Shown here piece by piece: positions 44,710 through 53,886 of a DNA stretch of 64,000 nt. This DNA is from an uncultured SAR86 cluster bacterium. GTDB taxonomy: Bacteria; Pseudomonadota; Gammaproteobacteria; Magnimaribacterales; D2472. Numbering within the stretch: position 1 is the stretch's first letter; each line of letters starts with the position of its first letter. The notes under the pieces were generated by a model. The model did no database searches and had not been told where the DNA came from. It saw only the letters and a list, made by a program, of their open reading frames with translations. The position numbers and the translations under genes were made by a program. The stretch covers positions 1 through 64,000 of the forward strand of contig CACOPA010000001.1 in assembly GCA_902628925.1 (NCBI GenBank), read 5' to 3'.

Positions 44710-46770
44710 GTGGCTAATTCAGAGTTACAAAAGCTAAATGGTGTTGGTGCTGCAACGATTTCTCAGCTTAATAGTTTAGGCCTTTTCACAATTCAAGACC
44801 TATGTTTCCATTTGCCAAACACATATCAAAATAAGACAAAGGTTACGCCTATTTCAAATCTAGACATTGGAGAGGAAGCACTAATAGAAGGAGAAGTTGT
44901 TTCGGTGCAAGCAATATATCGGCCTAGAAAAATGTTGGTTGCAAAAATTAGTGATGGTTATTCTTATCTCAATCTAAGGTTATTTTATTTTCATCCAAAT
45001 CAAACACGTCAATTTCAAAAAGGCTTAAGCATTAGATGTTATGGCAAAACCTCATTAAGTAAATATGGTTTAGAAATGATTCATCCCGATTATGAAATAA
45101 ATCAAAAATTGCCACCGCTTCAAAAAACACTCAATCCAACATACCGAATATGTAAAGGGATAAGTCAGAATAAAATAAAAAAATTTATCCAAGAAGCAAT
45201 TAAGGTTTACGACTTTGAAGATGAAGCAATTAATTTAAACCATTATGGTGATGATAACGCCTTGTCCATAAAGGATGCCTTAGAAATCATTCATAATCCA
45301 AGTGCTGAAATTCCTATCGATGATCTGATTCCAGGAGGAACACATCCTGCAAGAGTTAAATTGCTTAAAGAAGAATTAATTGCATTTCAAACTGGAATGG
45401 TTTCTTTAAGATCAAAAATGAAAACAAGTAAAGCAGAGCCTTGCATTGAAAATGGGATTTGGCGCGAGGACTTTCTATCGATGTTTCCGTATGAGTTAAC
45501 CGCTGCTCAGTCCAGAGTTGAAAGCGAAATAAATAAAGATCTTATTAAATCTGAGCCCATGATGAGATTGGTACAAGGTGATGTTGGCTCAGGAAAAACT
45601 GCGGTTGCAATTCTTGCAGCAACAAAAGCGTTAGATTCAAATTTTCAAGCTGCATTTATGGCGCCAACCACTCTGCTTGCCCAACAACACTTCGAAAATA
45701 TAAAAAATTTTTTTCCAAATCATATCGATGAAATTGAACTGCTGACGAGCGGTCTTACTAAGAGCGTCAGAAAAAAAATCCTTGAGAAAATTAAATTAGG
45801 AAAAATTAAATTTATTGTTGGCACGCATGCAATCTTTCAGGCAGATGTTGAATATTGCAATCTTGCATTGGCAATAATTGACGAGCAGCATCGTTTTGGT
45901 GTGAACCAAAGACTTGCACTAATAAAAAAAACAGAAAATCAGAATATCCATCCCCATCAACTCACTTTAACAGCAACCCCCATACCAAGAACTTTATCAA
46001 TGAGCATTTATGCCAACATGGATGTTTCAGTTATTGATGAAATGCCGCCAGGCAGACAACCAATCATTACTTCGATGCTGTCAATGCAATCTAAGGAAAA
46101 TCTTATATCTAGAACAAGGGAGGCAATCTCTAAAGATAGTTTAATTTATTGGATATGTCCTCTGGTTGAAGAATCTGAAACATTGGACTTAAGTTCAGTG
46201 ACTCAAACCCATGAAATCTTATGCGATGAGTTTGGTGAGGATAAAGTTGGTTTAGTGCACGGCAAGCTTTCAAAAGATTCAAAAAATGAAGAGATAGATA
46301 AATTTAGAGATGGAAAAACAAAAATTCTTGTTTCAACAACAGTGATTGAAGTCGGGGTTGACGTTCCTGATGCTGACATAATGATCATTGAGAATGCAGA
46401 GCGGTTCGGTCTTGCACAGTTGCATCAGCTTAGAGGAAGAGTTGGTAGAGGGTCAAAGCAAAGTTATTGCATTTTGTTGCATAAAGATAAACTTAATGAA
46501 GTTTCCTCAGAGAGATTGGATGTACTTTGCCAAACACAGGATGGTTTTAAGATTGCAGAAAAAGATCTTGAAATTAGGGGGCCAGGTGAAATTATGGGCG
46601 CACAACAAACCGGAATAGTTCCCTTTAAATATGCCAATCTGATCAGAGATAGCAGGTATCTTGAGGAAACAAAGTTAATTGCTGAAAAAATCTTTAATGA
46701 GGATAGGCAGCTTGCAAACAAGCTAATCAAAAGATGGGTTTCTGGATCAATGGCCTATGCTGATGCATAA
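44710..46770 (+). CDS. recG: ATP-dependent DNA helicase RecG
   Basis: A 686-residue SF2 helicase that remodels stalled forks and branched DNA. An N-terminal wedge/OB domain (about 1-260) precedes helicase motifs: GDVGSGKTAVAILAATKA (I), IIDEQHRFGVNQR (II), TLTATPIPRTLSMS (III), EVGVDVPDADIMIIENAERF and LHQLRGRVGRGSKQSYC (V-VI). The start is GTG at 44710 with no obvious ribosome site. A strong terminator hairpin follows. Confidence 0.96.
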   Translation: MANSELQKLNGVGAATISQLNSLGLFTIQDLCFHLPNTYQNKTKVTPISNLDIGEEALIEGEVVSVQAIYRPRKMLVAKISDGYSYLNLRLFYFHPNQTRQFQKGLSIRCYGKTSLSKYGLEMIHPDYEINQKLPPLQKTLNPTYRICKGISQNKIKKFIQEAIKVYDFEDEAINLNHYGDDNALSIKDALEIIHNPSAEIPIDDLIPGGTHPARVKLLKEELIAFQTGMVSLRSKMKTSKAEPCIENGIWREDFLSMFPYELTAAQSRVESEINKDLIKSEPMMRLVQGDVGSGKTAVAILAATKALDSNFQAAFMAPTTLLAQQHFENIKNFFPNHIDEIELLTSGLTKSVRKKILEKIKLGKIKFIVGTHAIFQADVEYCNLALAIIDEQHRFGVNQRLALIKKTENQNIHPHQLTLTATPIPRTLSMSIYANMDVSVIDEMPPGRQPIITSMLSMQSKENLISRTREAISKDSLIYWICPLVEESETLDLSSVTQTHEILCDEFGEDKVGLVHGKLSKDSKNEEIDKFRDGKTKILVSTTVIEVGVDVPDADIMIIENAERFGLAQLHQLRGRVGRGSKQSYCILLHKDKLNEVSSERLDVLCQTQDGFKIAEKDLEIRGPGEIMGAQQTGIVPFKYANLIRDSRYLEETKLIAEKIFNEDRQLANKLIKRWVSGSMAYADA

Positions 46771-46773
46771 AAA

Positions 46774-46805
46774 ATCCCAGCAAAAGCTGGGATCTTAAAT
46801 TTTTT
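46774..46805. terminator. bidirectional intrinsic terminator between recG and the pyrophosphatase gene
   Basis: ATCCCAGC (46774-46781) pairs with GCTGGGAT (46786-46793) across an AAAA loop. A T-rich run follows on the plus strand (46795-46805), and the A run at 46769-46774 gives a U tract on the minus strand. It therefore can end both recG and the convergent pyrophosphatase transcript. Confidence 0.9.
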
Positions 46806-46814
46806 AGGCTTGTT

Positions 46815-48791
46815 CTAGATGCTAAGTAATGGAGCAATAACTAAGCTGACAATTGCCATTACGTTAATAAGAATATTCATTGACGGGCCTGAGGTATCCT
46901 TAAAGGGATCTCCTACAGTATCTCCGACAACTGCAGCTGCATGAGTATCAGATCCTTTCCCGCCAAAGTTTCCCTTTTCAACAAATTTCTTCGCATTATC
47001 CCAAGCACCTCCGGCATTAGCCATCATTAATGCCAAGGAAACACAACCCAGCAAACCTCCAGCCAACATTCCACCTAAGGCTTGTGCACCAAGGCCAAAC
47101 CCTACTATTGCTGGCATAGAAACAGCAATGACACCTGGAAGCATCATTTTTTTAAGAGCTGCTGTGGTCGCAATTTCAACACACTTTTCAGAGTCAGGAT
47201 CTGCTTTGCCTTCCATCAAACCTTTTATTTCTTTAAATTGTCTTCTTATCTCATTGATCATTTCAAATGCGGCGTCACCCACTGCAGTCATCGTAATTGA
47301 AGAGACCAAGAAGGGAATGCATGCACCAATGAACATCCCGACAAGTACAATTGGATCAGAAAGTGAAAGCGAGAATTCAGGATTATTTACAGTTACAACA
47401 GCTGAAAAAGCAGAAATAATTGCAAGAGCTGCCAAAGCAGCTGCTCCAATTGCAAACCCTTTTCCAATAGCGGCAGTCGTATTACCTAATTCATCTAACG
47501 AATCAGTGATATCTCTTACTTTTTTACCCATGCCTGACATTTCAGCGATTCCACCAGCATTGTCCGCAACAGGTCCATAAGCATCAATTGCCATGGTAAT
47601 GCCAACAGTTGCTAGCATGCCAACTGCGGCAATACCAACACCATAAACATCAGCAAGACTGGTTGATACGAATATGATAGTAGCAAGAATTGCGATCGGG
47701 ATTACAACTGACTGCATGCCAACTGAGAGCCCTGAAATCATGACTGTTGCTGATCCAGTCTCTCCTGATTCAGCTATCTTTTCGACCGGCTTTCCACCTG
47801 TATAGTACTCAGTAATTAATCCGATCAATACCCCACCTACGGCTCCAGCGATGACACACCACCAAACATTCATATCTATACCAGGAAATGTATCTATTAA
47901 AAAATAAGCCATGGCAACAAAAATTACTGGAGCCAATAAGGTTCCAGATCTAAGCGCACTGGCTGGTGCTTTGGCGGATTGAAGCTTAACGATAAAAATT
48001 CCAATAATTGAAGCAACAAGTCCAGATGATGCCAAAGCCAATGGCAACATCATCATATCTTTTGAGCCTAGGGTATAAGCTATTGCTATAGAGGCAATCA
48101 TGGAACCACAATAGGATTCAAAAATATCAGACCCCATTCCGGCAACATCACCAACATTATCACCAACATTGTCCGCAATAACGCCAGGATTTCTTGGATC
48201 ATCTTCAGGTATCCCTGCTTCAATTTTACCTACTAAATCTGCACCCACGTCAGCACTCTTAGTGAAGATTCCCCCGCCGACCCTAGAAAATAATGCGACC
48301 ACTGATGCACCCATGCCAAAGCCTTCTAGTGCGTGAACATGATTTGCAGGAACAAAAAAGTAATAAAGGGCACCTAGGCCAATCAAGCCTAAGGATGCTA
48401 CACATAAGCCCATCACTGAGCCCCCATAAAAAGATACTGATAATGCAGCAGCTGCTCCTTCTTTTTTGGCAGCTGTGGCTGTTCTAACATTTGCTTTGGT
48501 AGCAGCATACATACCTATAAAACCAGCAAGGGAAGAACACGCGGCGCCAACTATTACAGCGATTGCAGAATACATTCCAAGTCCAAGCCATACCAAGCCA
48601 ACTAGGATAACAATGAAGATGAGTAAATATTTATATTCAGTCTTCATGAATGCTAAGGCCCCTGAGTGGATTTGATCCCCAATTTTTTTAACTTTTTTCT
48701 CTCCATCCGGATACTGCATTACTAAAAGATATACGACGAAGGCTGCAATAAGACCAACGATTCCAAGCACTGGAGGTATTAATGTATTCAT
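46815..48791 (-). CDS. hppA: membrane ion-translocating pyrophosphatase, K+-dependent type
   Basis: A 658-residue protein with about 15-16 membrane segments. The substrate site is clear: [54 protein letters not shown] and [19 protein letters not shown]. The motif [13 protein letters not shown] has Ala where K+-independent enzymes have Lys (GNTTKA), placing it in the K+-dependent branch. That branch includes H+-, Na+- and dual pumps, so the ion cannot be read here. It couples PPi hydrolysis to a membrane gradient. Confidence 0.95.
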   Translation of the reverse strand: MNTLIPPVLGIVGLIAAFVVYLLVMQYPDGEKKVKKIGDQIHSGALAFMKTEYKYLLIFIVILVGLVWLGLGMYSAIAVIVGAACSSLAGFIGMYAATKANVRTATAAKKEGAAAALSVSFYGGSVMGLCVASLGLIGLGALYYFFVPANHVHALEGFGMGASVVALFSRVGGGIFTKSADVGADLVGKIEAGIPEDDPRNPGVIADNVGDNVGDVAGMGSDIFESYCGSMIASIAIAYTLGSKDMMMLPLALASSGLVASIIGIFIVKLQSAKAPASALRSGTLLAPVIFVAMAYFLIDTFPGIDMNVWWCVIAGAVGGVLIGLITEYYTGGKPVEKIAESGETGSATVMISGLSVGMQSVVIPIAILATIIFVSTSLADVYGVGIAAVGMLATVGITMAIDAYGPVADNAGGIAEMSGMGKKVRDITDSLDELGNTTAAIGKGFAIGAAALAALAIISAFSAVVTVNNPEFSLSLSDPIVLVGMFIGACIPFLVSSITMTAVGDAAFEMINEIRRQFKEIKGLMEGKADPDSEKCVEIATTAALKKMMLPGVIAVSMPAIVGFGLGAQALGGMLAGGLLGCVSLALMMANAGGAWDNAKKFVEKGNFGGKGSDTHAAAVVGDTVGDPFKDTSGPSMNILINVMAIVSLVIAPLLSI

Positions 48792-48847
48792 GAACGGTTC
48801 TCCCTAAAAGTGGCAAATTTTAACAAAATATCCCTTAAAAAGGTTAA

Positions 48848-50104
48848 TTAGTTTTGTAGAATTGCCTTCTCATCAAGTTTATTTTCAGAACTTGCTACGA
48901 TGCAGGCAACGGTTGCATCACCAGAAATGTTTACAGCCGTTCTGATCATATCCAAGACTCTATCAACAGCAAGAATAATTCCAATAGCTTCTAAGGGAAG
49001 ATTGAACTGCTGAAGAATGATTACTAATGTAATAATGCCAGCTGATGGAACAGCTGCAGTACCTATTGAAGTGGCTACAGCTAATAAGACAATTTGAATG
49101 TATTGAAATAAAGTTAAGTCAATCCCAGAGATTTGTGCAATAAATACCGTTGCTAGACCTTGCATGATAGCAGTACCATCCATATTTATCGTTGCTCCAA
49201 CAGGAACAACAAATGAAGCAACATTTTTATCCACACCCAAATCCTGTGAAACTGTTTTTAATGTAACTGGAATGGTGGCAGCACTTGATGATGTAGAAAA
49301 AGCAAACAAAATTGGCTCTTTCATTTTCTTAAAGAAAGCAATGGGGTTAATTTTTGCTAAATACTTAAGAAATAAAGAGTAAGTAAATAGTGCGTGAAAA
49401 ATTAGTAATGAGATTAAAAGAGCAACATAAATAAATACATCTTGAAAAATATCTAGACCATCAGTAATTACAAATCTTCCTATCAAACAAAAAACACCTA
49501 TTGGTGCAAAAGACATAATCATGATGACCAACTGCATAAATACGGTGTTAAGTTTTTCAAAAGCACTGCTTAGATTGCCAGTCAGATGATTGGTCTTATT
49601 TAATGCTATGCCAAATAAAATACTAAAAAAGACTATTGCCAGCATTTGATTCTCGACAAAGGCTTGAAAAATGTTCTTTGGAAATATGCCTAAGATTGTG
49701 TCATAAAGTGATTGGCCTCCCGGAAGAGATTCAATGCTTGTTGGCATTGCAGCAGCATAACCGGCACCAGGCTGAAAAATAGCTCCAACCATTAATGCTG
49801 TGCTTACAGCTATAGCTGTAGTCAACAAATAAAGTCCAATAGTTTTTAAGGATATTGGACCGAGTGTGCTGGTATCTGAGAGTGATGAAATGCCAGAGAC
49901 AAGTGAGAAAAAAACCAACGGCACTACCAAGAGCTTTAATAGATTTAGAAAAATGTCTCCGCCTAAACTAAAAATGTATTGAGCAACAAAATTCTTTAAC
50001 TCTTCGGGTATAAATGAAGAATAATAAAAAAAACTAGCAACCAAAAAACCAAACAGCAACCCCAGAAGAATATTTCTGGTTAGGTTTTTTGGAGCTTCAA
50101 TCAT
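48848..50104 (-). CDS. dicarboxylate/amino acid:cation symporter (DAACS family)
   Basis: A 418-residue transporter with about eight membrane segments and two re-entrant loops. Diagnostic motifs: [14 protein letters not shown] (Ser-rich hairpin), [15 protein letters not shown] (the NMDGT signature), [13 protein letters not shown] and [19 protein letters not shown] (substrate Asp/Arg region). The family takes up glutamate, aspartate or C4-dicarboxylates with Na+ or H+. It follows rubredoxin with a 4-bp overlap and precedes the pyrophosphatase by 56 bp. Confidence 0.93.
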   Translation of the reverse strand: MIEAPKNLTRNILLGLLFGFLVASFFYYSSFIPEELKNFVAQYIFSLGGDIFLNLLKLLVVPLVFFSLVSGISSLSDTSTLGPISLKTIGLYLLTTAIAVSTALMVGAIFQPGAGYAAAMPTSIESLPGGQSLYDTILGIFPKNIFQAFVENQMLAIVFFSILFGIALNKTNHLTGNLSSAFEKLNTVFMQLVIMIMSFAPIGVFCLIGRFVITDGLDIFQDVFIYVALLISLLIFHALFTYSLFLKYLAKINPIAFFKKMKEPILFAFSTSSSAATIPVTLKTVSQDLGVDKNVASFVVPVGATINMDGTAIMQGLATVFIAQISGIDLTLFQYIQIVLLAVATSIGTAAVPSAGIITLVIILQQFNLPLEAIGIILAVDRVLDMIRTAVNISGDATVACIVASSENKLDEKAILQN

Positions 50105-50271
50105 ATTTCAACCATTTCAAAATCTTCTTTCCCTACACCGCAATCTGGGCAAAGCCAATCAGAAGGAACATCCTCCCATCTTGTACCTGGTTCAATCCCA
50201 TCGTCTGGCCAACCCTGCTCTTCGTCATAAATTAAGCCACAAACAATGCATTCCCATTTTTTAAATTCCAT
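50101..50271 (-). CDS. rubredoxin
   Basis: A 56-residue rubredoxin read from the minus strand, starting [16 protein letters not shown]. The two iron-binding knuckles ECIVCGLIY and [12 protein letters not shown] (CxxCG at 8-12 and 41-45) and the [16 protein letters not shown] loop are complete. Rubredoxins carry single electrons, for example to alkane hydroxylases. Its TGA overlaps the symporter ATG by 4 bp, and it is divergent from ubiC. Rubredoxin next to ubiC-ubiA is also the order in Pseudomonas. Confidence 0.96.
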   Translation of the reverse strand: MEFKKWECIVCGLIYDEEQGWPDDGIEPGTRWEDVPSDWLCPDCGVGKEDFEMVEI

Positions 50272-50306
50272 AGTCGATCCTTAAGTATTTGAAAAAATAA
50301 GCAGGC

Positions 50307-50326
50307 TATAATATCAGTTTAACTGA
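50307..50326 (+). promoter_or_regulatory. -10 box and adjoining palindrome upstream of ubiC
   Basis: A perfect TATAAT (50307-50312) is followed at once by the palindrome TCAGTT-T-AACTGA (50314-50326), 8 bp before the ubiC ATG at 50335. No good -35 was found. A repressor site over the transcription start is possible; this is inferred from position only. Confidence 0.4.
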
Positions 50327-50334
50327 ATGAATTC

Positions 50335-50823
50335 ATGCATCCTAAACGAATCTCAAAATGGGTAGTTAAGCCTTTTGTTTATTTTATGGGTAGCAATAAT
50401 ATTCAAAGAGCTTGGCTCTTTGAACCCAATTCAATCACCGAAAGAATCAAATGCAATCATTCATTTGAACTTGAACTAGTAAGTGAGCATACTGAGGAAT
50501 TAGATTATCTGGATAAAAGGATTGTTGGCATTGTACAAAATGAGTCGACGGTTCGAAGAGTTAAACTCTTTGGGGATGGAAAAGAATTAGTTTTTGGTGA
50601 GAGCATTATCCCTCAGGAAACAAAAGAGCATGGCTTTGCTGGACTTAAAAACCTTGGCTCTAAACCATTAGGTGATCTAATTTTTACCAGCAAGAAATTT
50701 AAGAGAATGCGAGTCTTATTCGCAAAATTTGAATTTAATGATAAAAAATACTGGGGAAGAATAACTGTTTTCAGGGTTAATGGTTATCCAATGTCAATTA
50801 AGGAGATTTTTATAATTGATTAA
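50335..50823 (+). CDS. ubiC: chorismate lyase
   Basis: A 162-residue UbiC that converts chorismate to 4-hydroxybenzoate and pyruvate, the first ubiquinone step. Family features: WLFEPNSITERIK, STVRRVKLFGDGKELVFGES (catalytic Arg region) and WGRITVFRVNGYPMSIKEIF (with the conserved Glu near the C-terminus). Identity to well-known UbiC looks low, but the neighbouring ubiA, overlapping by 8 bp, supports the call. Confidence 0.88.
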   Translation: MHPKRISKWVVKPFVYFMGSNNIQRAWLFEPNSITERIKCNHSFELELVSEHTEELDYLDKRIVGIVQNESTVRRVKLFGDGKELVFGESIIPQETKEHGFAGLKNLGSKPLGDLIFTSKKFKRMRVLFAKFEFNDKKYWGRITVFRVNGYPMSIKEIFIID

Positions 50824-51661
50824 TTTTATAAAAGGCTCAATAGCTCTTTGCAGGCTTGATAAGCCTATTGGAATTTATCTTATTTTTTGGCCTGCACTGG
50901 CAGCAGCAGTGATCTCAACCGACGTAATTTCAAACCTTGATGTTCTGGCAATTATTTTGATTGGAAGCATTTTAGTAAGGTCAATTGGTTGTGTAATAAA
51001 CGATATCTTTGACAAAGACATTGATAACAAAGTTGAAAGAACAAAATCTAGGCCCCTTGCATCTGGTCAGCTAACAACTCTAGAAGGATGGATTATCTTT
51101 TCAATCCTGGCCATATGCATCTTGGCCTTATTGATCCAAACAAACCTTCAAACCGTTATTGTCAGTTCCATTTTTGGATGCATGATTATTCTATATCCCT
51201 TGATGAAGCGTTTTTTTCTAGGTCCTCAATTATTCTTAGGGATTACCTTTAATCCCATTTTTATAGTGCACGCCATAACTGAATCAATAACTTTGGGATC
51301 TTTTATATTCTTCTTTGCAATCTTCTGTTGGGTTGTTGCTTACGATACTTACTATGGCTTATGTGACATCGAGGATGATAAAAAATTAGGTATTAACTCC
51401 ACTCCTATTTGGTGGAAAGCTAGAACTCAAAACTTGATTTTTGGATTCCAATTCCTGTTTGTAGTGTCCCTTTATTTTGTAGGGAATTTTTATGCTTTCT
51501 CAAACTATTGGATCTTTGCGCTTTTGGTAATTAGTTTATTTTTTGTTTATCAATCACATCTTGCAAAAAATAATGAGTATCTTTACGCATTTAAAAATAA
51601 TAATTTAGTGGGTATGATCTTATGCCTATTTTTATTCTTTGAAATTTATCTCATCCAATGA
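50816..51661 (+). CDS. ubiA: 4-hydroxybenzoate polyprenyltransferase
   Basis: A 281-residue integral membrane prenyltransferase with about eight to nine helices. The two Asp-rich sites are present: CVINDIFDKDIDNKVERTKS and YDTYYGLCDIEDDKKLGINS. It attaches the polyprenyl tail to 4-hydroxybenzoate. The start is TTG at 50816, inside ubiC, with AAGGAG about 10 bp upstream; the resulting N-terminus GSIALCRLDKPIGIYLIFWP fits the family. Confidence 0.95.
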   Translation: MINFIKGSIALCRLDKPIGIYLIFWPALAAAVISTDVISNLDVLAIILIGSILVRSIGCVINDIFDKDIDNKVERTKSRPLASGQLTTLEGWIIFSILAICILALLIQTNLQTVIVSSIFGCMIILYPLMKRFFLGPQLFLGITFNPIFIVHAITESITLGSFIFFFAIFCWVVAYDTYYGLCDIEDDKKLGINSTPIWWKARTQNLIFGFQFLFVVSLYFVGNFYAFSNYWIFALLVISLFFVYQSHLAKNNEYLYAFKNNNLVGMILCLFLFFEIYLIQ

Positions 51662-52776
51662 GTTTTGTAGACGGATTTTCAGATCAGCTGAAAAAAAAAT
51701 TAAAGTATTACACTCCGAAGAACCCATTTGAAACATACGAATATTACCAATGTCTTGAGAACAGCGGATGTGCATCTGAAAATTCTGGGTGGCAACCAAA
51801 CCATAACTTGCAAACTTCTGTTGATGGAAATTTAATTATTCCTATTTATAAGAAAACCAATAGCTATGGAGAATTTATTTTTGATTACTCCTGGGCTAAC
51901 GCCTTTAATAGATATGGCATTGAATACTATCCAAAACTAGTTTCATCAGTGCCTTTCACTCCCTGTCATAGCTCAAAATTAATTGGAAATACTAAATTGC
52001 TTAAGGATGCTATTAATGAGGTAGAAGAGCTAATGTCATCAGAAGACATACAGTCTTGGCATATTTTATTTCCATCTGATGATGACTTGCTCAAACTAGA
52101 GGACCATGGATTTATTAAAAGATTTGGCTATCGCTATATTTGGCAGAATTATGACTATGAATCATTTTCAGACTACCTTGCGAGGTTTAAATCTCGACAA
52201 AGAAAAAACATCCTCAAAGAAAGAAAAAGTATCAAAGATGAAAAAATTAAGTTTGAGATATTATCGGGCAGCTCTATCAACGAGGATGCATGGCAAAAAC
52301 TTTATAGCTTTTACTGTCAAACTTATTTTGATAGAGGTCAAAGGCCTTATTTAAATCTCCAATTTTTTTTGATGATTGCTGATAAAAAAGAAATAAAACC
52401 AGTCATTTTTTTTGCAAAGTACAAAGATGATTTTGTTGGGGCTTCATTGTGCTTTGAGGGAAACGATACCTTGTATGGAAGGCATTGGGGCTCAAATATT
52501 TTGTTAAAAAACTTACACTTCGAAGCCTGTTACTATCAAGGAATTGAATACTGTATCAATAATGGCATCTCGTACTTTGATCCTGGCATACAAGGCGAGC
52601 ATAAGTTAAGAAGAGGCTTTGAGGTTTCAAAAAAGATTTCAATGCATATGATTTCTAACAAAGAATTTAGGGATGCAATAGCTTCGTTTTGCAAAGATGA
52701 AGAGGGTGAAATCAATAGATATATTGAATCTTGCAAAGCCTATACTCCTTTTAATATTGATTATAAAATTGAGTAA
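51658..52776 (+). CDS. FemAB-like/GNAT acyltransferase (DUF482 family)
   Basis: A 372-residue protein of the family often labelled peptidogalycan biosynthesis or GNAT-like (DUF482). Motifs include NPFETYEYYQCLENSG near the N-terminus, FKSRQRKNILKERKSI, and GRHWGSNILLKNLHFEACYY then FDPGIQGEHKLRRGF, which are typical. It likely transfers an aminoacyl or acyl group, but the substrate is unknown. It overlaps ubiA by 4 bp and yqiB by one base, so it belongs to the ubiC-yqiA run. Confidence 0.82.
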   Translation: MSFVDGFSDQLKKKLKYYTPKNPFETYEYYQCLENSGCASENSGWQPNHNLQTSVDGNLIIPIYKKTNSYGEFIFDYSWANAFNRYGIEYYPKLVSSVPFTPCHSSKLIGNTKLLKDAINEVEELMSSEDIQSWHILFPSDDDLLKLEDHGFIKRFGYRYIWQNYDYESFSDYLARFKSRQRKNILKERKSIKDEKIKFEILSGSSINEDAWQKLYSFYCQTYFDRGQRPYLNLQFFLMIADKKEIKPVIFFAKYKDDFVGASLCFEGNDTLYGRHWGSNILLKNLHFEACYYQGIEYCINNGISYFDPGIQGEHKLRRGFEVSKKISMHMISNKEFRDAIASFCKDEEGEINRYIESCKAYTPFNIDYKIE

Positions 52777-53186
52777 TGAATAAGCTGAGTAAAACATCGC
52801 ATCATCTAAGTGTTTGCTCAGCTAACTATCGAAGAATAAAAAAAATTCTTACAGATTTTACTAAACAAGAATATAAATTTTTGCTTGACGAAACAGATGT
52901 GACTGCAAGCTTTAAAATTATTGATAAGCAAAATCACACACTTTTAATTGAAGCAGCTCAGTCTACTTCTAACTCAATAATGAAGTTTAAATTTAGATTA
53001 CAAATCTTCTTAGATGCAAGACTTGCAGAGGTTGTTTCATTTCAGAATGAGAAGCCAGTTCCATTCTATGTAAGCAAACCTCGATCTCAATCATTGGATG
53101 AGAAATATCAACAGAACCGTATGCTGTGTGAGTGGTTGGAATATATTCTGCTTAAAGGGAGAGTTAAATCTGATTTTCTTCCATGA
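52776..53186 (+). CDS. yqiB: YqiB family protein (DUF1249)
   Basis: A 136-residue DUF1249 protein. It has VCSANYRRIKKILTDF near the N-terminus, a middle beta-rich section with VEVVSF-like strands, and QQNRMLCEWLEYILLKGR at the C-terminus, matching YqiB of E. coli. The function is unknown. It is followed with a 4-bp overlap by yqiA, the same pairing as in E. coli but in the order yqiB-yqiA. Confidence 0.85.
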   Translation: MNKLSKTSHHLSVCSANYRRIKKILTDFTKQEYKFLLDETDVTASFKIIDKQNHTLLIEAAQSTSNSIMKFKFRLQIFLDARLAEVVSFQNEKPVPFYVSKPRSQSLDEKYQQNRMLCEWLEYILLKGRVKSDFLP

Positions 53187-53764
53187 AGAATATCTTATAC
53201 CTACATGGATTTGCATCTTCGTCTGATTCCACAAAAGCTAAGCTTTTCAAAGAGTTCGTTAACTCACATAAAAATCTCAATGTTCTAACGCCAGATCTTC
53301 CAAATAATCTTATAGGTTGGTCAAAGCTTATTGAGGAAATGTGTGAAAAACACAACCCTGTTGCTTTTATTGGCAGCTCAATGGGTGGATTCTATTCAAC
53401 TTTCTTTGCAAGAAAGTTAGGTGCTATGGATGTTCTGTTAAATCCTGCGGTTTTTCCAGCAGAAGGCATGAAAAGTTATCTAGGAAAAAATAACAACTAT
53501 GCAACGGGTGAAGAATTCACAATGAAAAATGATGAAATAGAGCATCTGAAATTGATGGAAAAGAAGATTAAAAAGAATAACTATGCTAATGACAGGACAA
53601 TGGTCTTATTAGAATCAGGTGATGAAGTTCTTAATTACAAAGAGGCAGTTAGTTTCTATTCGGGCGCACATATTAAAATTATTTCTGGAGGCAGTCATTC
53701 ATTAGATAGTTTCAGTTATTATCTAGATTCAATATTGAAATTTATTATTTTTGCACTAAAATAG
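53183..53764 (+). CDS. yqiA: YqiA family alpha/beta-hydrolase esterase
   Basis: A 193-residue small hydrolase opening with LYLHGFASSSDSTKA. The nucleophile elbow is FIGSSMGGFYS (Ser), followed by NPAVFPA, Asp in ESGDEVLNY and His in GGSHSLDSF, a complete triad. E. coli YqiA hydrolyses palmitoyl-CoA and short esters in vitro. It ends just before the glutamine synthetase control region, which begins at its stop codon. Confidence 0.9.
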   Translation: MKNILYLHGFASSSDSTKAKLFKEFVNSHKNLNVLTPDLPNNLIGWSKLIEEMCEKHNPVAFIGSSMGGFYSTFFARKLGAMDVLLNPAVFPAEGMKSYLGKNNNYATGEEFTMKNDEIEHLKLMEKKIKKNNYANDRTMVLLESGDEVLNYKEAVSFYSGAHIKIISGGSHSLDSFSYYLDSILKFIIFALK

Positions 53765-53827
53765 TGCAATTTAATTTATAATGCACAAATATATGGCACT
53801 TAATGTGCAATATCAGTGCAAAATGTA
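53764..53827 (+). promoter_or_regulatory. AT-rich control region with GTGCA/TGCAC half-sites and a second sigma-54-like motif
   Basis: Half-sites of NtrC type occur at 53764-53768 (GTGCA), 53782-53786 (TGCAC), 53805-53809 and 53816-53820 (GTGCA). TGGCAC at 53794-53799 and GTGC at 53805-53808 have the exact -24/-12 spacing (10 nt between GG and GC) and also form the palindrome GCAC-N5-GTGC. This could be an upstream sigma-54 promoter or NtrC enhancer sites. No half-site pair shows the standard NtrC TGCAC-N7-GTGCA spacing. Confidence 0.4.
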
Positions 53828-53843
53828 TGGCATATAGATTGCA
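53828..53843 (+). promoter_or_regulatory. sigma-54 type promoter for glutamine synthetase
   Basis: TGGCAT-N5-TTGCA matches the -24/-12 consensus TGGCAC-N5-TTGCA at nearly every position, with 10 nt between GG (53829-53830) and GC (53841-53842). Transcription would begin near 53853. An AAGGAG ribosome site (53875-53880) and the ATG at 53887 follow. Given ntrB-ntrC directly downstream, nitrogen-regulated transcription is a strong inference. Confidence 0.7.
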
Positions 53844-53886
53844 TAATATTTAATAGTTATTTAGTTAATTCTATAAGGAGAATATT

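Noticed and set aside
47128-47580. A 150-codon plus-strand open frame inside the pyrophosphatase gene
   Set aside because: It is the antisense shadow of a long, highly conserved membrane protein gene; no ribosome site or recognisable domain supports it.
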